Positions 5,215 through 6,854 of a stretch of DNA of 6,854 nt are shown one piece after another. The position numbers and the translations under genes were made by a program. Origin of the DNA: Pseudomonadota bacterium (GTDB taxonomy: Bacteria; Myxococcota_A; UBA796; SXON01); contig SXOM01000312.1 of the NCBI GenBank assembly GCA_005776735.1, positions 1 through 6,854 of the forward strand. Reading direction: 5' to 3'. Below the pieces are notes generated by a model, which saw only the letters and a program-made list of their open reading frames with translations, was not told where the DNA came from and searched no databases. The stretch's first letter is position 1, and the number at the start of each line of letters is the position of its first letter.

Positions 5215-6681
5215 TCAGGGCGACGGTGTCCAGTAACCGCGCGCCCGGAGGGCTTCGCGCACCTCGGGGCCGAGCGGCGTGCCGGGCTCGGCCGCCACCG
5301 GGAGGCCCGCCCGCCACGCGACGAGCGCGGCCCGTAGGGCCCCGGCGCGATCGGCGTGGACGTCGAGCACGACGGCGTCTCCGGCCGCGTCTCGAAGCTC
5401 GGCGCCGAGCGCCTCCAGCGGCGCGGTGCCCAGGTCGGGGGCGCCGCGCGCCAGCCCGACCCCCGCGAGCGTGAGCGACCCGTGCCCGTCGTCCACGCGC
5501 ACCGCGTCCATCACCCCTTCCGCGTACACCGCGTCCGCGCCGGGCCCGCCCAACGGCGCCGCGGTGACCCCCGCGGGTACCCGCGCCCCCGCAGCCGCGA
5601 GCACGGTCGGGAGCACCTGGCGCAGGTCGACGAGGCCGTCGTGCACCACCCCGCCGCCGAACCCCGGCCCGGCGACGACCAGCGGGACGTGGAGCGTCGA
5701 GTCCCACAACCCGGCCCGGTGGTTCATGTAGCCGTGGTCGAGGAGGTCCTCCCCATGGTCGGCGACGACGACCACCAGGGTGTCGCGGAGGTCGACCCGG
5801 GCGAGCAGGAGCCCCAACCACACGTCGGCGTAGTACACGCCGGCATCGTAGTGGTCGCGAAGGTGGGCCACCTCGGCCGGCGTCAGCTCCACCACCCGCT
5901 CGCCGGGCGCCGGTTCGGCAGGCAACCGGTAGAAGTCGGTGCCCAACAACGTGCGCCCGGCCGCGTGGACGAAGTCTTCCGGCCGGCGGTCGGGAAACCA
6001 GCGGGAGCCGCGGAGCTGCTCGACCGCGAGCGGGTCGGCGGCCAGGGCCTCGACGAGCTCGGTGCCGCCGGCGTCGCCCCACGGGTGTCGGAACGCGCCG
6101 CGCGGGGCGTACGGCGAGTGGGCGTCGTACCCGTGCACGAACACCATCCACGGGCCCGTACGCGCTTCGGTCCAGGCCGCCGCGCGCGGCACCGTGTCGA
6201 AGAACGAGGCGAAGCGGGTGTCGCCGGGCGCCGACCAGAACGTGTCGAACCCGTTGTCGAACCCGAAGGTGGCGGTCACGTGGCCCCCGCCGGTGAACGC
6301 GGCCGTCTGGTACCCGTTGGCCCGGAGCGCCCCGGCCAGCGTGGTGGCGGAGGACGGGAGTGCGAAGCTCCCATAGTCGGGCACGGCCACCTCGGAGGGG
6401 TAGCGCCCCGTGAACAGCGCCGCGTGGCTGGTGAGCGACTCGTTCGCCACCGCGTAGGCGCGCGACCACGACTCGCCGACGGCCGCGAGGCGGGCGAGGT
6501 TCGGCGTGGTGTCGCGCCCGCCGGCGAGGCTCGTGTGGTCCCAGCGCACGGTGTCCATCGACACCAGCACCACGTTGGGCTGGGCCGGCGGCGTCGGCGG
6601 CGCCGCGCAGGCCGCTAGCCACACGGCGATCACGGCGCGGTGACGTCGGTGCCGCGGGCCGACCACAGCGCCAACGCCCAC
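5215..6681 (-). CDS. Sulfatase/alkaline-phosphatase-superfamily lipoprotein
   Basis: This 488-residue hydrolase has the sulfatase fold motifs in order. NVVLVSMDTVRWDH (36-49) carries the first metal Asp, D43. The nucleophile region NESLTSHAALFTGRYP spans 80-95. FVHGYDAHSPY (181-191) and the metal pair D308-H309 in VVADHGED follow, then H321 before GLWDSTLHVPLVVAGPG (324-340). The C-terminus ALRARGYW (478-484) resembles the common end of such enzymes. The usual C/S-x-P-x-R site reads S82-x-T-x-H86, so classical Cys-type formylglycine activation cannot occur. Phosphatase, phosphotransferase or Ser-type sulfatase activity remain open. A basic stretch RHRRHR, hydrophobic AVIAVWLA and lipobox LAAC (C25) predict a lipoprotein. 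The GTG at 6679-6681 was chosen because GGGGGTG lies 8 nt upstream. Other GTGs at 6664-6666 and 6631-6633 are possible, the last giving a very short signal. It overlaps the upstream gene. Confidence 0.88.
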   Translation of the reverse strand: MGVGAVVGPRHRRHRAVIAVWLAACAAPPTPPAQPNVVLVSMDTVRWDHTSLAGGRDTTPNLARLAAVGESWSRAYAVANESLTSHAALFTGRYPSEVAVPDYGSFALPSSATTLAGALRANGYQTAAFTGGGHVTATFGFDNGFDTFWSAPGDTRFASFFDTVPRAAAWTEARTGPWMVFVHGYDAHSPYAPRGAFRHPWGDAGGTELVEALAADPLAVEQLRGSRWFPDRRPEDFVHAAGRTLLGTDFYRLPAEPAPGERVVELTPAEVAHLRDHYDAGVYYADVWLGLLLARVDLRDTLVVVVADHGEDLLDHGYMNHRAGLWDSTLHVPLVVAGPGFGGGVVHDGLVDLRQVLPTVLAAAGARVPAGVTAAPLGGPGADAVYAEGVMDAVRVDDGHGSLTLAGVGLARGAPDLGTAPLEALGAELRDAAGDAVVLDVHADRAGALRAALVAWRAGLPVAAEPGTPLGPEVREALRARGYWTPSP

Positions 6682-6854
6682 GCGACGCCCACCCCCAGGG
6701 CCAGGAGCACACCCGGATCGGGCCGGGGGGCTTCGCCGCGTCGCGGCCGCGCTGCGGCCTTGGGCACGGCGGCGGCCTCGGCCTCGGGAGCGGCGGCGTC
6801 GCCTACCGGGGCCTCGACCGCCGGGGCCTCGGCGGGAGGGGCGGCCGGCTCGCC
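6630..6854 (-). CDS. C-terminal part of a protein with Ala/Pro/Glu-rich linker and membrane tail (partial)
   Basis: The minus frame is open from the window edge to a TGA at 6632-6630 and gives 74 residues. The first 37 or so are Ala/Pro/Glu-rich with repeated EAP-like units (PPAEAPAVEAP). A basic stretch AARPRRGEAPRP follows, then one hydrophobic segment GVLLALGVGVAWALALWSA (48-66) and a short tail RGTDVTAP. The basic residues just before the membrane span suggest that the N-terminal part is cytoplasmic. The frame uses G/C third positions and ends in a sensible membrane span, which supports real coding. The sulfatase-like gene starts inside its 3' end (52-bp overlap for the chosen start; the alternative GTG at 6633 would give a GTGA overlap). 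The two are probably one operon. The function cannot be named because the main domain lies outside the window. Confidence 0.7.
   Translation of the reverse strand, partial: GEPAAPPAEAPAVEAPVGDAAAPEAEAAAVPKAAARPRRGEAPRPDPGVLLALGVGVAWALALWSARGTDVTAP

Noticed and set aside
5116..5337. ATT-started reading after the AGGAGG at 5105-5110
   Set aside because: ATT starts are very rare, the product is Arg-rich without features, and it runs antisense into a firm gene.
5356..6618. 420-codon plus-strand frame opposite the sulfatase-like gene
   Set aside because: It is an antisense shadow rich in Val, Arg, His and Gly, with no family resemblance.
4907..6712. 601-codon minus-strand frame across the sulfatase-like gene and the convergent gap
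   Set aside because: It is Arg/Gly/Pro-rich without motifs, while the neighbouring frame holds every expected sulfatase-fold motif.

Overview
The window is strongly GC-rich, with G or C in most third codon positions. It has compact genes, two predicted secreted lipoproteins, GTG starts and a chromosomal type II toxin-antitoxin pair. This mix suits a large-genome, GC-rich bacterium, and a myxobacterium-like (Myxococcota) source is my best guess. No rRNA, tRNA or marker gene is present to prove it.

Layout from left to right. Positions 1-84 hold what looks like the last 27 codons of a plus-strand gene whose stop overlaps the end of the next gene. Positions 68-2005 (minus) encode a complete 645-residue cytoplasmic molybdopterin oxidoreductase with an N-terminal 4Fe-4S motif. 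A 53-bp divergent spacer with a perfect 8-bp-arm inverted repeat separates it from a DUF808/YedI-type membrane protein (2059-2931, plus). Next comes a minus-strand Phd/YefM-type antitoxin (3307-3621) and ParE/RelE-type toxin (3021-3326), overlapping by 20 bp. Upstream of the antitoxin a recognisable promoter (TTGACC-N17-TACGGT) has its -10 inside a perfect TGTACG-N6-CGTACA palindrome, which fits autorepression by the TA complex.

The right half holds two envelope hydrolases facing each other. A Ca2+-dependent PI-PLC-C1-type lipoprotein (3904-4920, plus) may be expressed from a leaderless mRNA. A sulfatase/alkaline-phosphatase-superfamily lipoprotein (5215-6681, minus) has a Ser/His variant of the usual formylglycine motif. 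The 294-bp convergent gap between them is packed with inverted repeats. The largest has 21-nt arms with 19 pairs around a 6-nt loop. The same gap has a 12-bp palindrome followed by a -10-like box and a perfect Shine-Dalgarno sequence with no convincing ORF. The window ends inside a minus-strand gene (6630-6854) encoding an Ala/Pro/Glu-rich linker, one C-terminal membrane segment and a short tail. Its 3' end overlaps the start of the sulfatase-like gene, suggesting co-transcription.

The genes do not form one pathway. The window reads as several small units: an orphan molybdoenzyme and a divergent membrane protein, a self-regulated TA pair, and two convergent envelope hydrolases. I see no CRISPR array, transposase, integrase or defence operon. 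The signals most worth checking are the TA operator-promoter, the structured convergent gap, the altered nucleophile motif of the sulfatase-like protein, and the leaderless lipase promoter with its C8 tract.
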